A stretch of DNA of 64,000 nucleotides from Methylocystis sp. (GCA_002929055.1 PERY01000001.1:24855-88854), one strand, 5' to 3'. Positions 30,010 through 40,310 are shown, counted from the first letter of the stretch. Notes: generated from the sequence alone by a model not told the origin. Numbers and translations: made by a program.

Positions 30010-32660
30010 AATTTCCGTTTTAACTCATACAAGACCGCAAGCGCATCGCGCGGGCTGAGTTGATCCGGATCGATCTGCGCCAGCGCCTCCCGCAGCGCGT
30101 CTTTCGGGGCGCCGCTCTCGACGACATGCGCAAAGAGCGGGAGATCGTCGATCAGCGCCTCCACCGGCGCGCGTCTGTCCGCCGCTTCGAGCTCCGCAAG
30201 GATCGCATGGGCGCGCGCCACGACGCCTGGCGGCAGGCCCGCGAGCTGCGCGACATGCACGCCATAGGAGCGGTCCGCCGCGCCCTTCACGACTTCATGC
30301 AGGAAGACGACGTCGCCCGCGTGATCCGTCACCTTCATGGTGAGATTGACGAGGCGCGCCATGCGCTTTGTGAGCTGCGTGAGTTCGTGGAAATGGGTGG
30401 CGAAGATGGCGCGCGAGCGATTGACCTCGTGCAGATGCTCGATCGTCGCCCAGGCGATGGAAAGCCCGTCGAAGGTCGCAGTGCCGCGGCCGATTTCATC
30501 GAGGATCACGAGCGAGCGCGATGTCGCGCAATTGAGGATCGCCGCGGTCTCGACCATCTCCACCATGAAGGTCGAGCGCCCGCGCGCAAGATCGTCCGAG
30601 GCGCCGACGCGCGAGAAGAGGCGGTCCATCACGCCGATCCGCGCCGCGCTCGCGGGCACATAGGAGCCCGCCTGCGCGAGCAGCGCGATGAGCGCGTTCT
30701 GGCGCAGGAAAGTGGATTTGCCGGCCATGTTGGGACCGGTGACGACCGCGATGCGGCCCGCCTTCTCGCCGGAAAGATCGCAGTCGTTCGCCGCGAAGGC
30801 CTTTCCCTGCGACTGAAGGGACGCTTCCACGACAGGGTGGCGCCCACCGACAATGTCAAAGTCCAGCGAACGATCGACCTGAGGCCGAGTCCATCCGTGC
30901 TTTTCGGCCACTTCGGCAAGCGCGCTGAAGACATCGAGCCGCGCGAAGGCCTGGGCGAGATTTTGCAGCTCCTGCGCGCGCGAGAGAATGGCGGACGATA
31001 ATTCCTCAAAGATGGCGAGCTCCCGCGCCAGAGCGCGATCCGCGGCGGAGACGATCTTGCTTTGCAGTTCGACAAGCTCGCGCGTCGAAAAGCGCATGGC
31101 GTCGGCCATTGTCTGGCGATGGGTGAACGTCTGATCGAACGGCGGCCGCAGCAGCTTCTCGCCCTGCGCTGCCGGAAGCTCGAGGAAATAGCCCAGAAAG
31201 TTATTGTGCTTGATCCTGAGCCTCGTGCCTGTCGCTTCTGCGTAACGCGACTGCAGCGAGGCGATGACCACCCGGCTCTCGTCGCGAAGCGACCGCGCTT
31301 CATCCAGTTCCGCGTCGCGGCCCTCGCGAATGAAGTCGCCGCCGCGCTTGTCGAGCGGGACGCTCTCTTTCAGGCTGCGGGCGATCTCCTGCGCCAGCGT
31401 GGCGTCGGCGCCTGCGAGCGTCGCCGCTTCGCGCGCGGCTTCGGCCGGCGCCCCTGTCCCCACAAACAGACCGGCGACATCGCGTGCGGCGTCGAGCGCG
31501 GCGCCGATGCTTGCGAGATCGCGCGGGCCGCCGCGTTGCAGCGAAAGGCGCGAGACGGCGCGCGCGAGATCCGGCGCACGCGCGAGCCGCACGCGCAGCG
31601 CGGCGCGAGTGTCGGACTTCTCCAGAAGGAAGGAAACCGCGTCGAGACGCGCGCCGATGAGGGCCGGATCGGTGGAGGGCGCGGCGAGTCGCTCCGCGAG
31701 CAACCGGGCCCCCGCCGACGTCACTGTAAGATCGATGACGGAGAGCAGCGACCCGTCGCGCGCGCCGGCGAGCGTGCGCGTCAGCTCCAGATTGGCGCGC
31801 GTCGCGGCGTCTATGTCGAGCGTCGCGCTCTCGCGAAGGCTCACGGGCCGCGCAAGCGCCGGGCGGTTTCCCTTCTGCGTTCGCTCGACATAGAGAATCG
31901 CCATCGCCGCCGCCGCAAGCTCGGCCTCCGTCAGCGCGCCGAAGCCGTCGAGCGTCGACACCTCATAGAAATCCATCAACCGTCGCGGCGCATCGCCCGC
32001 CTCTCGCCCGAGCGGCGCGACAGGCGCATTGACGTTCACAAACGCGGCGGAAACCTCCACCTCGCGGCACAGCGACTCGGCGGCGACGATCTCGCGCGGC
32101 TCGAGACGTGCGAGCGTCGAGGAAAGTTCATTCTCCGCGCATTGCGCCACTGTGAAGACGCCCGTGGAGATGTCGACGCTCGCGACGCCATAGAGCCACA
32201 GCGCATTCGCGCCGCGCGTGCGGGCGACCGCCGCAAAGGCGTTGGCGCGCGCCGGATCGAGCAGCGCGTCTTCGGTGATGGTGCCGGGCGTGACGAGCCG
32301 GACGACATCGCGCTTCACAACCGATTTCGCGCCGCGCTTTTTGGCTTCCGCCGGGTCTTCTATCTGCTCGCAGACCGCGACGCGGTGGCCGAGCGCGATG
32401 AGCTTTTGCAGATAGTCGTTGGCGCGCTCCACCGGCACGCCGCACATGGGAATGTCGTCGCCCAGATGCTTGCCGCGCTTTGTGAGCATGATGCCGAGCG
32501 CGCGGGCCGCAACCTCGGCGTCGTCGAAGAACAATTCGTAGAAATCGCCCATGCGATAGAAGAGCAGGCAGTCCGTGTTGGCCGCCTTGATCTCCATATA
32601 TTGCGCGATCATCGGCGTCGCGCGCTGGGTCGCGGCCTGATCCTGGGCTTTCTGAATCAT
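30006..32660 (-). CDS. mutS: DNA mismatch repair protein MutS
   Basis: 884 residues, normal for MutS1. The mismatch-reading Phe-x-Glu lies in YRMGDFYELFFDD. The ATPase has Walker A GPNMAGKSTFLRQ, the signature and Walker B as DEIGRGTATFDGLS, and the terminal HFHELTQL switch. ATG 32660 (MIQKAQDQAATQ) is the family start; the frame runs 54 codons further upstream but crosses a terminator and is not homologous. No mutL is in the window. Confidence 0.96.
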   Translation of the reverse strand: MIQKAQDQAATQRATPMIAQYMEIKAANTDCLLFYRMGDFYELFFDDAEVAARALGIMLTKRGKHLGDDIPMCGVPVERANDYLQKLIALGHRVAVCEQIEDPAEAKKRGAKSVVKRDVVRLVTPGTITEDALLDPARANAFAAVARTRGANALWLYGVASVDISTGVFTVAQCAENELSSTLARLEPREIVAAESLCREVEVSAAFVNVNAPVAPLGREAGDAPRRLMDFYEVSTLDGFGALTEAELAAAAMAILYVERTQKGNRPALARPVSLRESATLDIDAATRANLELTRTLAGARDGSLLSVIDLTVTSAGARLLAERLAAPSTDPALIGARLDAVSFLLEKSDTRAALRVRLARAPDLARAVSRLSLQRGGPRDLASIGAALDAARDVAGLFVGTGAPAEAAREAATLAGADATLAQEIARSLKESVPLDKRGGDFIREGRDAELDEARSLRDESRVVIASLQSRYAEATGTRLRIKHNNFLGYFLELPAAQGEKLLRPPFDQTFTHRQTMADAMRFSTRELVELQSKIVSAADRALARELAIFEELSSAILSRAQELQNLAQAFARLDVFSALAEVAEKHGWTRPQVDRSLDFDIVGGRHPVVEASLQSQGKAFAANDCDLSGEKAGRIAVVTGPNMAGKSTFLRQNALIALLAQAGSYVPASAARIGVMDRLFSRVGASDDLARGRSTFMVEMVETAAILNCATSRSLVILDEIGRGTATFDGLSIAWATIEHLHEVNRSRAIFATHFHELTQLTKRMARLVNLTMKVTDHAGDVVFLHEVVKGAADRSYGVHVAQLAGLPPGVVARAHAILAELEAADRRAPVEALIDDLPLFAHVVESGAPKDALREALAQIDPDQLSPRDALAVLYELKRKF

Positions 32661-32733
32661 GGGCCGCCACTCTAGCGGCGCCTTCCCGGCGGCGCCATTC
32701 GCGGGCCCTATTTGGATGTGGAGCGCTGTGCAG

Positions 32734-32764
32734 AAAAAAGGCCCCGGGGGACGCCGGGGCCTTT
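32734..32764 (-). terminator. Intrinsic terminator of the small-membrane-peptide operon
   Basis: AAAGGCCCCGG (32737-32747) pairs with CCGGGGCCTTT (32754-32764). On the minus strand a T-run (TTTTTT) follows directly. It begins 3 bp after the stop of the 24-residue ORF, marking the end of that operon ahead of mutS. Confidence 0.8.
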
Positions 32765-32767
32765 CGC

Positions 32768-32842
32768 TCAGCGCCAGAACGCCAGCAGAACGATGATGGG
32801 GATCGGCACGCCGAGCAGCCAAAGCAGGATTGAACGACCCAT
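32768..32842 (-). CDS. 24-residue hydrophobic membrane peptide
   Basis: The ORF encodes MGRSILLWLLGVPIPIIVLL followed by AFWR. It is almost entirely one membrane helix. AAGGAGG lies 6 bases ahead of the ATG, a near-perfect Shine-Dalgarno; its stop is followed directly by the operon terminator, and the gap to the upstream membrane gene is only 11 bp. Function unknown; similar tiny peptides occur in other Rhizobiales. Confidence 0.6.
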   Translation of the reverse strand: MGRSILLWLLGVPIPIIVLLAFWR

Positions 32843-32853
32843 ATTCGCCTCCT

Positions 32854-33777
32854 TCACCAGCGCGTCAGCGCCGAGAAACCAAGATTCTCATCGCGATGCC
32901 GACCGCCCAGCGTCGCGCCGCCCCAGGCGGAGGCCGCAGCCAGGAGCATGGCGGCTGCCGCTATGAAGCTTGCGACGACGCCAGCCTTTCGCGCCTTTTC
33001 GGCAAGCTCCTTGGCGCGCGCATTGTCCTCTTTCACTTGCTGGGCCAGCGCATCGACGCGGGCGCGCGCATCCGCCTGACCCATTCCCGCGCCGGCGAGC
33101 GTGCTGGCGAGAAAACTGCGGTCTTCCTCATTGACCTCGCCGGTCGCCTGCCCCCGCGCCACAATGCGCGAGGCGATCTGGCGCGTTTCAGCCTGGTTCT
33201 GCGCGGCCCCTTGCGCGCCGCCTTGCGCGCCGCCTTGCGCCGACGCTGGCGCCGACACGCCGCCGGGGCCCGCTGGAGCCGCGCCGCGCATGAGCCGATC
33301 GACCCTGTAGTCGACTGGATTGGTTGCGAGGCCGCTCTTCTGGGCCTGCTGCGCCGCCGTATCGACCCCGGCCTTGCCGAGGCTGTAAATGGACGAACCT
33401 GCGGCATAGGCGACGATGATCATGGCTGTCGCCCAGACGACGAGCCCGTGCGCGCCATCGCGCGCCTCCACCTCTTCATGCGGAACGTCGACGGCCCGCC
33501 TCCGCAACCGTCCGCAGACGTAGCCTCCCGCGGCATAGCTCGCGACAGTGACCCAGAGCACCCACAAGGCGAGAGCAATGGCGTGCGTCATGGGCGAGGC
33601 GCCTTCATAGGGCGAAGCGAGCGACAGCCCGACGCCCGAACCGAATGCGGCCATGACGAAGGAGATCGCCGTCGCCACGGCGACGCCCGCGAGAATGGCG
33701 CCCCAGTCGACGGCGGTGAACCGGTTCAGACCTGCGGCGATAGCGGGCTCGGCGCCCGTACGGATGACGTCGGACAT
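32854..33777 (-). CDS. Multi-pass membrane protein of unknown function
   Basis: 307 residues, four hydrophobic segments: two near the N-terminus (WGAILAGVAVATAISFVM and ALALWVLWVTVASYAAGGYV), one central (LVVWATAMIIVAYAAGSSI) and one near the C-terminus (VVASFIAAAAMLLAAASAW). Between the third and fourth is a soluble region with a Gly/Ala/Gln repeat (AQGGAQGGAQGAAQ) and a long helix rich in charged residues. I do not recognise a named family; homologues are widespread in Rhizobiales and sometimes loosely named PhnA-like. It is flanked on both sides, in one operon, by 24-residue membrane peptides. Confidence 0.75.
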   Translation of the reverse strand: MSDVIRTGAEPAIAAGLNRFTAVDWGAILAGVAVATAISFVMAAFGSGVGLSLASPYEGASPMTHAIALALWVLWVTVASYAAGGYVCGRLRRRAVDVPHEEVEARDGAHGLVVWATAMIIVAYAAGSSIYSLGKAGVDTAAQQAQKSGLATNPVDYRVDRLMRGAAPAGPGGVSAPASAQGGAQGGAQGAAQNQAETRQIASRIVARGQATGEVNEEDRSFLASTLAGAGMGQADARARVDALAQQVKEDNARAKELAEKARKAGVVASFIAAAAMLLAAASAWGGATLGGRHRDENLGFSALTRW

Positions 33778-33786
33778 ATCCCCCTC

Positions 33787-33861
33787 CTACCGCAGACCGA
33801 GAAGAGAAAGGATCGCCATCACGATCACGATCAAGCCAACGATGTAGATGATGCTGTTCAT
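33787..33861 (-). CDS. 24-residue hydrophobic membrane peptide
   Basis: The ORF encodes MNSIIYIVGLIVIVMAILSL followed by LGLR: one membrane helix with a basic end. AAGGAGG lies 6 bases upstream of the ATG. It ends 9 bp ahead of the 307-residue membrane gene and is the first gene of this three-gene operon. Its overall form (I/V-rich helix ending LGLR) recurs in many Rhizobiales small proteins. Function unknown. Confidence 0.65.
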   Translation of the reverse strand: MNSIIYIVGLIVIVMAILSLLGLR

Positions 33862-34039
33862 TGCCGCCTCCTTCTCGGCGCGCGAGAGCGCCGGGCGCAA
33901 AAAGAGAAGCGGAAACCCGGGACGCGGGCGATTGTTCCTGCCCCCGGGTGGCTGCCGCCAGGGGAGAAAACCTTGTAGAGGCTCACGCTTCGGCTGTATG
34001 TTGCGGCGCGAAAGAGCGAGCGTGAAAGGTTGAGGCCGC

Positions 34040-36322
34040 ATGACGAAGGACAAATCGACGCCGCAGGAGCGTCCGGTGTTTTCCGACAAGGAGGCGCTGC
34101 TCTTCCATTCGCGCGGGCGCCCCGGCAAGCTGGCCGTCGTCGCGACGAAACCAATGGCGACGCAACGCGACCTCTCGCTCGCCTATTCGCCCGGCGTTGC
34201 GGCGCCGGTCCTCGCGATCGCCAGGGATCCTTCGCTCGCCTACGACTATACGACGCGCGGCAATATGGTCGCCGTCATCACCAACGGCACGGCGATTCTG
34301 GGCCTCGGCGATCTTGGACCGCTCGCCGCAAAGCCGGTGATGGAAGGCAAGGCCGTCCTCTTCAAGCGCTTCGCCGACATCGACTCCATCGATCTCGAGC
34401 TCGACACGAAGGAAGTCGACGAATTTGTCAACGCCGTGCGTTATCTCGGCCCCTCCTTCGGCGGCATCAATCTGGAGGACATAAAGGCGCCCGAGTGTTT
34501 CGTGATCGAGGAGCGGCTGCGCGACCTCATGGACATTCCCGTCTTCCACGACGATCAGCACGGCACCGCGATCATCTCTGCCGCCGGCCTCGTCAACGCG
34601 CTTCTGCTAACGGGCCGCGACATCAAGTCGACGAGGCTCGTCTGCAACGGCGCGGGCGCCGCCGGCATCGCCTGTCTCGATCTCGCCAAGGCGCTCGGCT
34701 TCGACCCGCGCAACATCACGCTCTGCGACACCAAGGGCGTCGTCTATCGCGGACGCGAGGAAGGCATGAACCAGTGGAAGAGCGCACACGCCGTCGAGAC
34801 GAAAGCGCGCACGCTCGCCGAGGCGCTTGACGGCGCCGACATCTTCTACGGCCTGTCGGTGAAAGGCGCGCTCACGCCCGAGATGCTGAAGTCGATGGCG
34901 AATGATCCCATCATCTTCGCCATGGCCAATCCCGATCCGGAGATAACGCCCGAAGAAGCGCGCGCGGCGCGGCCAGACGCGATCATCGCGACCGGGCGCT
35001 CGGACTATCCGAACCAGATCAACAACGTCCTGGGCTTTCCCTACATCTTCCGCGGCGCGCTCGACGTGCGCGCCAGAACGATCAACATGGAGATGAAGAT
35101 CGCCGCCGTGCAGGCGCTCGCCGATCTCGCGCGCGAGGACGTGCCGGACGAAGTCGCCAACGCCTACCGCGGCGCGCGTCCGCGCTTCGGGCGCGACTAT
35201 CTCATCCCCGCGCCCTTCGATCCGCGCCTCATCCATGTCGTGCCCCCGGCCGTGGCGCGCGCGGCGATGGAGTCGGGCGTCGCGCGCCGGCCGATCATCG
35301 ACATGAAGGCCTATCGCCATGAGCTCTCGGCGCGGCGCGATCCGATCGCGGGCCTGATGCAGACCGTCGTCGAGCGCGTGCGGCGCGAGCCCAAGCGCGT
35401 CGTCTTCGCGGAAGGCGAGGAGCAGCAGGTGATCCGTGCGGCGGTGACCTTCGTGAACCAGGGCCTCGGCACGGCCGTGCTGGTGGGCCGTGAGGACCGC
35501 GTGAAGGCGGCGGCGGCGAATGCGGGCGTGGAGCTCACCAAGGACATCGAGATCCACAACGCGAAGCTGTCACTGCGCAACGCCGTCTATGCGCAGTTCC
35601 TTTTCGAGCGCCTGCAGCGCAAGGGCTTCCTGCTGCGCGACTGCCAGCGCCTCATCAACCAGGACCGCAATCATTTCGCCGCCGCGATGGTGGCGCGCGG
35701 CGACGCGGACGCCATGGTGACGGGCGTGACGCGCAATTTCTCCAATGCGCTCGAGGAAGTGCGCCGCGTCGTCGACCACAAGCCGGGACATCGCGTGATC
35801 GGCGTCTCGCTCATTCTGGCCAAGGGCCGCGTCGTCGTCGTCGCGGACACGGCGATCACGGAGTTGCCCGAGGCGCCGGAGCTTGCGGAAATTGCGATTG
35901 AAGCGGCCGGCGTCGCGCGGCGCATCGGCCTCGTGCCGCGCGTCGCCATGCTCGCCTTCTCGACCTTCGGCTATCCGCCGGGCGAACGCACCGAGCGTGT
36001 GCACGAGGCCGTGCGCATGCTCGACCAGCGCCGGATCGACTTCGAGTATGAGGGCGAGATGGGCGCGGATATCGCGCTCAACAAGGAGCTGATGGGCGCC
36101 TATCCCTTCTCGCGCCTGAAGGACACTGCGAATGTCCTGATCATGCCGGCGTTCCACTCGGCCGCGATCTCGACCAAGATGCTGCAGGAACTGGGCGACG
36201 CCACCGTGCTCGGCCCGCTGATCGTCGGCCTCGACAAGCCGATCCAGATCGTTCAGCTCGGCGCAACCGATACGGAGATCGTGAATATGGCGGCGCTCGC
36301 CGCCTTCGGGATCGGAGGCTGA
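34040..36322 (+). CDS. maeB: NADP-dependent malic enzyme with phosphotransacetylase-like domain
   Basis: Decarboxylates malate to pyruvate with NADPH formation. 760 residues, the MaeB length. Residues 1-430 are malic enzyme: [35 protein letters not shown], and the nucleotide fold [20 protein letters not shown]. About 440-760 form the phosphotransacetylase-like regulatory domain ([40 protein letters not shown]), known in this family to mediate acetyl-CoA allostery without transferase activity. The start ATG at 34040 is preceded by AAAGGTTGAGG. It stands alone and is divergent from the small-peptide operon. Confidence 0.95.
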   Translation: MTKDKSTPQERPVFSDKEALLFHSRGRPGKLAVVATKPMATQRDLSLAYSPGVAAPVLAIARDPSLAYDYTTRGNMVAVITNGTAILGLGDLGPLAAKPVMEGKAVLFKRFADIDSIDLELDTKEVDEFVNAVRYLGPSFGGINLEDIKAPECFVIEERLRDLMDIPVFHDDQHGTAIISAAGLVNALLLTGRDIKSTRLVCNGAGAAGIACLDLAKALGFDPRNITLCDTKGVVYRGREEGMNQWKSAHAVETKARTLAEALDGADIFYGLSVKGALTPEMLKSMANDPIIFAMANPDPEITPEEARAARPDAIIATGRSDYPNQINNVLGFPYIFRGALDVRARTINMEMKIAAVQALADLAREDVPDEVANAYRGARPRFGRDYLIPAPFDPRLIHVVPPAVARAAMESGVARRPIIDMKAYRHELSARRDPIAGLMQTVVERVRREPKRVVFAEGEEQQVIRAAVTFVNQGLGTAVLVGREDRVKAAAANAGVELTKDIEIHNAKLSLRNAVYAQFLFERLQRKGFLLRDCQRLINQDRNHFAAAMVARGDADAMVTGVTRNFSNALEEVRRVVDHKPGHRVIGVSLILAKGRVVVVADTAITELPEAPELAEIAIEAAGVARRIGLVPRVAMLAFSTFGYPPGERTERVHEAVRMLDQRRIDFEYEGEMGADIALNKELMGAYPFSRLKDTANVLIMPAFHSAAISTKMLQELGDATVLGPLIVGLDKPIQIVQLGATDTEIVNMAALAAFGIGG

Positions 36323-36340
36323 GTCCAGCCGGCTTCGCGC

Positions 36341-36559
36341 TCAGACGCTCCCGAGCGCGAACCAGCACGGCATGCGCGAGGCGAGGAAGAAGCCTACCGC
36401 GATGTGGATGAGAAGCGAAGCCGAGCCGAAGCCGAAGATGAAGAGCCCGAGGTTTTCGAGCGCGCGCCTCGGCATGCGGCCGCTTGCAAGCTTCGCCCTT
36501 GCGTCCGGTTGCGAGACGCTGGCGGCGAGAGTCGGCGAGGACAGGTCGATCAGGCTCAT
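36341..36559 (-). CDS. Hypothetical small membrane protein, 72 aa
   Basis: I do not recognise a family. MSLIDLSSPTLAASVSQPD is followed by a basic stretch (RAKLASGRMPRRALENL) and one hydrophobic segment (LFIFGFGSASLLIHIAVGFF) near the middle, ending ASRMPCWFALGSV. It is convergent with maeB, 18 bp away. No strong ribosome-binding site is visible, so it could be spurious. Confidence 0.45.
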   Translation of the reverse strand: MSLIDLSSPTLAASVSQPDARAKLASGRMPRRALENLGLFIFGFGSASLLIHIAVGFFLASRMPCWFALGSV

Positions 36560-36868
36560 GGCGAAGGCCCCGATGTATGCGATTGCCGCAGGTTTGGTTG
36601 CCGTTTCGTAGCCTGGATAGGATAGCCGGCTCCGCTTAATGGACGCCGAATTGGATCGCGCGAATTGTGCGGTTTACGGCTCCATGTGCTGGTTTCGCCG
36701 CGGCGGCGGGGCGCCGAGCATCTCAGGAGAGGCGCAATTGCGCCGTGCCTTTGTGTGTGAACAGGGATTTTGTTGTGGGGGATCGTACTCGAGCTGGGCC
36801 AGGCGAGCGGTGGAACCTACCGCTCGCGCACATTCGCCGGCAATGCGCCCCTTGTCGCCATCCGCCGC
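36560..36868. other. Intergenic region downstream of hemA with hairpins
   Basis: No convincing gene. It holds a 14-bp palindrome GGCGCAATTGCGCC (36731-36744) and a hairpin GCGAGCGGT (36803-36811) with ACCGCTCGC (36819-36827). The latter lies 42 bp past the hemA stop and could act as its terminator, although a T-run is missing. Confidence 0.4.
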
Positions 36869-38155
36869 TTACTGCGCCGCGAGCTTGATCTCGGGATAGG
36901 TGCAGCGCTCGTCGCTCTTCTCCTCGACGTGGAGATGCGCCGGCGGCTCGACGAAGGCGATGCCGAGCGTGCGCCAGACATCGACCATCGCTTCCACGAG
37001 ATGGGCGATGTGCTCATGCGTGTGGCGCGGCGTCGGCGTCACGCGCAGGCGTTCGGCGCCCTTGGCGACGGTCGGATAGTTGATCGGCTGGATGTAGATG
37101 TTGTGGCGCGTCAGCAGCAGGTCGCTCGCCGCCTTGCACAGTTCGGCGTCGCGCACCATCACCGGCACGATATGCGAGCCGTTTTCCAGAACCGGAAGTC
37201 CGGCGGCCGACAGCGCATGCTTGGTGATATGCGCCGCGCGCTGATGCGCCGCGCGCAGATCGGAGCGGCGCTTGAGAAAACGGACCGACGCGCAAGCCGC
37301 GGCGGCGACGGACGGCGGCAGGGCCGTCGAAAAGATGAAGGCGCCTGCGTAAGAGCGGATCGCGTCGATGACGAGCGCGTCGCCGGCGACATAGCCGCCG
37401 ATCACGCCGAAGCCCTTGGCCAGCGTGCCCTCGATGACGTCGATGCGCTCCATCACGCCTTCACGCTCGCAGATGCCGCCGCCGCGCGCGCCATACATGC
37501 CAACCGCATGAACTTCGTCGACATAGGTCATGGCGCCATAGCGCTCGGCGAGCGCGGCGATCTCTTTGACCGGCGCGATATTGCCGTTCATCGAATAGAG
37601 GCTCTCGAAGACGACGAGCTTGGGGCGGTCCCCGGCCTCGATCAGCAGCTCCTCGAGATGGGCGAGATCGTTGTGACGGAAAATCCTGCGCTCGGCATGC
37701 GAGCGCTTCACGCCCTCGATCATGGAATTATGGTTCGAGGCGTCGGAGAGGATGACGCAATTGGGCAGCAGATCGGCGATGGTCGAGATCGCCGCGAGAT
37801 TGGAGATCCAGCCCGAGGTGAAGACGAGCGCCGCCTCCTTGCCGTGAAGATCGGCGAGTTCGCGCTCGAGCTCCACGATGGCGTGGCTGGTGCCGGAAAT
37901 GTTGCGGGTGCCGCCGGCCCCGGCGCCGACGCGCGAGGCGGTGTCGACCATGGCCGAGATGACCTCGGGGTGCTGGCCCATGCCGAGATAGTCGTTGGAG
38001 CACCAGACCGTGACATTCTCGACGCTGCCGTCGTCCCGGTGCCATCTGGCGACGGGGAAGTTCTCGACGTCGCGCTCGAGATGGACGAAAACGCGATAGC
38101 GGCGTTCGTCCTTCAGACGGGAGACGGCCGCCTCGAAATATCGCCGATACACCAT
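36869..38155 (-). CDS. hemA: 5-aminolevulinate synthase (C4 pathway)
   Basis: A PLP enzyme that condenses glycine and succinyl-CoA in the first step of heme synthesis in Alphaproteobacteria. 428 residues: [54 protein letters not shown] and the PLP lysine in [12 protein letters not shown]. The ATG at 38155 ([10 protein letters not shown]) is the family start; AAGGG lies about 10 bases upstream. The in-frame extension further upstream is not homologous. It is monocistronic by spacing. Confidence 0.96.
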   Translation of the reverse strand: MVYRRYFEAAVSRLKDERRYRVFVHLERDVENFPVARWHRDDGSVENVTVWCSNDYLGMGQHPEVISAMVDTASRVGAGAGGTRNISGTSHAIVELERELADLHGKEAALVFTSGWISNLAAISTIADLLPNCVILSDASNHNSMIEGVKRSHAERRIFRHNDLAHLEELLIEAGDRPKLVVFESLYSMNGNIAPVKEIAALAERYGAMTYVDEVHAVGMYGARGGGICEREGVMERIDVIEGTLAKGFGVIGGYVAGDALVIDAIRSYAGAFIFSTALPPSVAAAACASVRFLKRRSDLRAAHQRAAHITKHALSAAGLPVLENGSHIVPVMVRDAELCKAASDLLLTRHNIYIQPINYPTVAKGAERLRVTPTPRHTHEHIAHLVEAMVDVWRTLGIAFVEPPAHLHVEEKSDERCTYPEIKLAAQ

Positions 38156-38476
38156 GATACGGAACCCTTCGTTCTCATGTCGTCCACTCGGCTGAACCGC
38201 GGCCCCGTCCTGCCGTCGATCCAGTTTGGACGTTTTCTTACATAGCCCAACTCGAGCCGGATTGCGAGCGGCGAATTGCCGCGTGTTGGCAGGGATTTGG
38301 GGCGCTCCGGCCATGCCGCCGGGCGCCGGAATGATGGCGCCACGGCTCGCGGTTGCGCGCCTGCGCAAGGCGGCCGGCCCCGCAGGCCATACGCCTGCCA
38401 GGAGGGATCGAGAGATCGGGAAAACGCGCTTCCAGGGCTGCGCGCAGCGCAGGTCGCGGGGCGAGCGTCCGCCCGT
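38156..38476. other. hemA upstream region
   Basis: About 320 bp without a supported gene between hemA and the M20 peptidase, both on the minus strand. It should contain the hemA promoter. A relatively AT-rich segment at about 38226-38245 (minus strand TATGTAAGAAAACG) is the only promoter-like stretch I see. I find no Fnr-type TTGAT-N4-ATCAA box. Confidence 0.3.
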
Positions 38477-39862
38477 CTAGGACGCCAGCGCGTGGAGCAC
38501 CCGCGCCCAGCTCCGGGCGCCCTTGTGAAAGCTCGTGTAGCTGTATTTCTCATTGGGCGAATGGATGCGGTCGTCGTCCAGCGCGAAGCCGATCATCAGC
38601 GCGTCCATATTGAGGTCGCGCTTGAAGGCGCCGACGATGGGGATCGAGCCGCCGCAGCCGGCGAGCGCGGCGTCCTTGCCCCATTCCTCCGCGAGCGCGC
38701 GCCGGGCGCGCGACAGCGCCTCAGAGCCGAAGGGAAGCTGCAGCGCGTTCGAGGCGCCGTGATTGATGAACTCGGCCCTGGCGTCCTCCGGCAGCCGCTC
38801 GCGCACAAAGGCCCGAAAACTTTCCAGCACCGCCCTCGCGTCCTGCTTGCCGACGAGCCGGAACGAGAACTTCGCGCTGGCCTGCGCCGGCAGAACCGTC
38901 TTCGAGCCCTTGCCCGTATAGCCGCCCACGATGCCGTTCACGTCGCAGGTCGGTCGCGCCCAGATTTGCTCCATGATCCCGCGCCCCGCCTCGCCGCCGA
39001 CCTTTGTGAGGCCGATATCGGCGAGCCACTGGCTCTGGTCGAATTCGAGATTGCGCCATTGCTCGGCGACGTCCTCGGGAAGCTCCGGCACGCCGGCGTA
39101 GAAGCCGGGAAGGGTCACCTTGCCTTCGGCGTCATGCAGATCGGCGATGATCTTAGCGAGCACGTGGACGGGATTGTTCACCGGCCCGCCGAACATGCCC
39201 GAATGCAGATCATGCGAGGCGATCCTGATGACCACCTCCTCCTGCGCGAGGCCGCGCAGCATGCAGGTGATCGCCGGCGTCGTCGGGTTCCACATGCTGG
39301 TGTCGCAGACGAGCGCGAGATCGGGCTCGGAGAGCTCGTCCTTGTTGGCGGCGAGGAAGCCGGGGAGGGAGGGCGAGCCGGTCTCCTCCTCGCCCTCGAA
39401 GAGGAAGGTGACATGGCAGGGCAGCCCGCCATTGGCCTCGAAGGCGCGGCAGGCCTCCAGAAAGGTCATGAGCTGGCCCTTGTCGTCCGAGGCGCCGCGG
39501 GCGACGATGTCCTGCGTGTCCTTGCCGGGGGCGAGCCGCGGCGCGAAGGGGTCCGCCTCCCACAGCTCCAGCGGGTCCGGCGGCTGCACGTCGTAATGAC
39601 CGTAGAACAGCACATGCGGCGCATCCTTGCGCTTCGCCTTGGCGTGGCCGACGACGATCGGGTGGCCGGGCGTCGCGCGCACATCCGCCGTATAGCCGAG
39701 CCCGACGAGCTGGTCCTTCAGCCAGTTGGCGGCGCGCAGGCAATGCTGCGTATAGGCCGGGTCGGTCGAGACCGAGGGGATGCTGAGCAGGTCGAAGAGG
39801 CGCTGTGTCGACGCGGGGAGATTTGCGTCGATCGTGCTCAAGACGGCGTCGATCGTGGGCAT
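38477..39862 (-). CDS. M20-family dipeptidase/metallopeptidase
   Basis: 461 residues. Metal-binding motifs of the M20 family are in order: GHYDVQPPDP (His/Asp), GASDDKGQLM (bridging Asp), FLFEGEEETGSP (catalytic and metal Glu), VCDTSMW, and a late His in YSYTSFHKGARSW. The insert dimerisation domain includes SHDLHSGMFGGPVNNP. The pattern resembles carnosinase/CPG2-type dipeptidases that act on short peptides in the cytosol. Starts MPTIDAVL at the ATG at 39862. Confidence 0.9.
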   Translation of the reverse strand: MPTIDAVLSTIDANLPASTQRLFDLLSIPSVSTDPAYTQHCLRAANWLKDQLVGLGYTADVRATPGHPIVVGHAKAKRKDAPHVLFYGHYDVQPPDPLELWEADPFAPRLAPGKDTQDIVARGASDDKGQLMTFLEACRAFEANGGLPCHVTFLFEGEEETGSPSLPGFLAANKDELSEPDLALVCDTSMWNPTTPAITCMLRGLAQEEVVIRIASHDLHSGMFGGPVNNPVHVLAKIIADLHDAEGKVTLPGFYAGVPELPEDVAEQWRNLEFDQSQWLADIGLTKVGGEAGRGIMEQIWARPTCDVNGIVGGYTGKGSKTVLPAQASAKFSFRLVGKQDARAVLESFRAFVRERLPEDARAEFINHGASNALQLPFGSEALSRARRALAEEWGKDAALAGCGGSIPIVGAFKRDLNMDALMIGFALDDDRIHSPNEKYSYTSFHKGARSWARVLHALAS

Positions 39863-39989
39863 GGAATCAGTCCTTCGCAGTTGCAGGAAAGCTAGTGCGA
39901 AGGAGGGGCGGTGGGAAGGCGCAAAGGGAATGGATTGCGCGTCAGCGCGACGTCCTTTAGGAGGGAGCTTTATTCAATGGGGTTTCCAA

Positions 39990-40310
39990 TTGAAAAAGAG
40001 TCTGATCTTCGCCTTTATCCTTCTTTGCCTTGACACGTCTTGGGCTGGCGAGGTTGAACCCGCCCAAGTCATACAAGATGGCTTTGCCTGCCCTGATGCG
40101 GGCGACGCTGAATCTCTTCGTCCAAATCGAACTTGCATTCGACTTAGATTAGGGCAAAAGGTCGTTCGCCTTTACAAGGAAGGCACGACAACAAAGATTG
40201 ACGTTGATGGACGTCAATATTTCACCAAAACGGCTAACGTCGCATGGGCCGGCGAAAAATGTACTCCGTCAAGCTGCACCGGCTACGATCCAGAGAGCTG
40301 GCATAAGTAG
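39990..40310 (+). CDS. Small secreted Cys-containing protein, AT-rich, TTG start
   Basis: About 106 residues: a clear signal peptide (KKSLIFAFILLCLDTSWAGE) and a mature part with four cysteines (GFACPDAG, NRTCIRLR, KCTPSSC), probably two disulfides in the periplasm. The start is TTG at 39990; a good GGAGGG at 39958-39964 is too far away and instead fits an ATG at 39977 in another frame (an 18-codon ORF overlapping the signal). Base composition is visibly more AT-rich than the neighbours, suggesting acquisition. No family recognised. Confidence 0.6.
   Translation: MKKSLIFAFILLCLDTSWAGEVEPAQVIQDGFACPDAGDAESLRPNRTCIRLRLGQKVVRLYKEGTTTKIDVDGRQYFTKTANVAWAGEKCTPSSCTGYDPESWHK

Noticed and set aside
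36803..36827. hemA downstream hairpin as a firm intrinsic terminator
   Set aside because: The 9-bp stem is good, but no T-run follows on the minus strand, so it is only mentioned within the intergenic entry.
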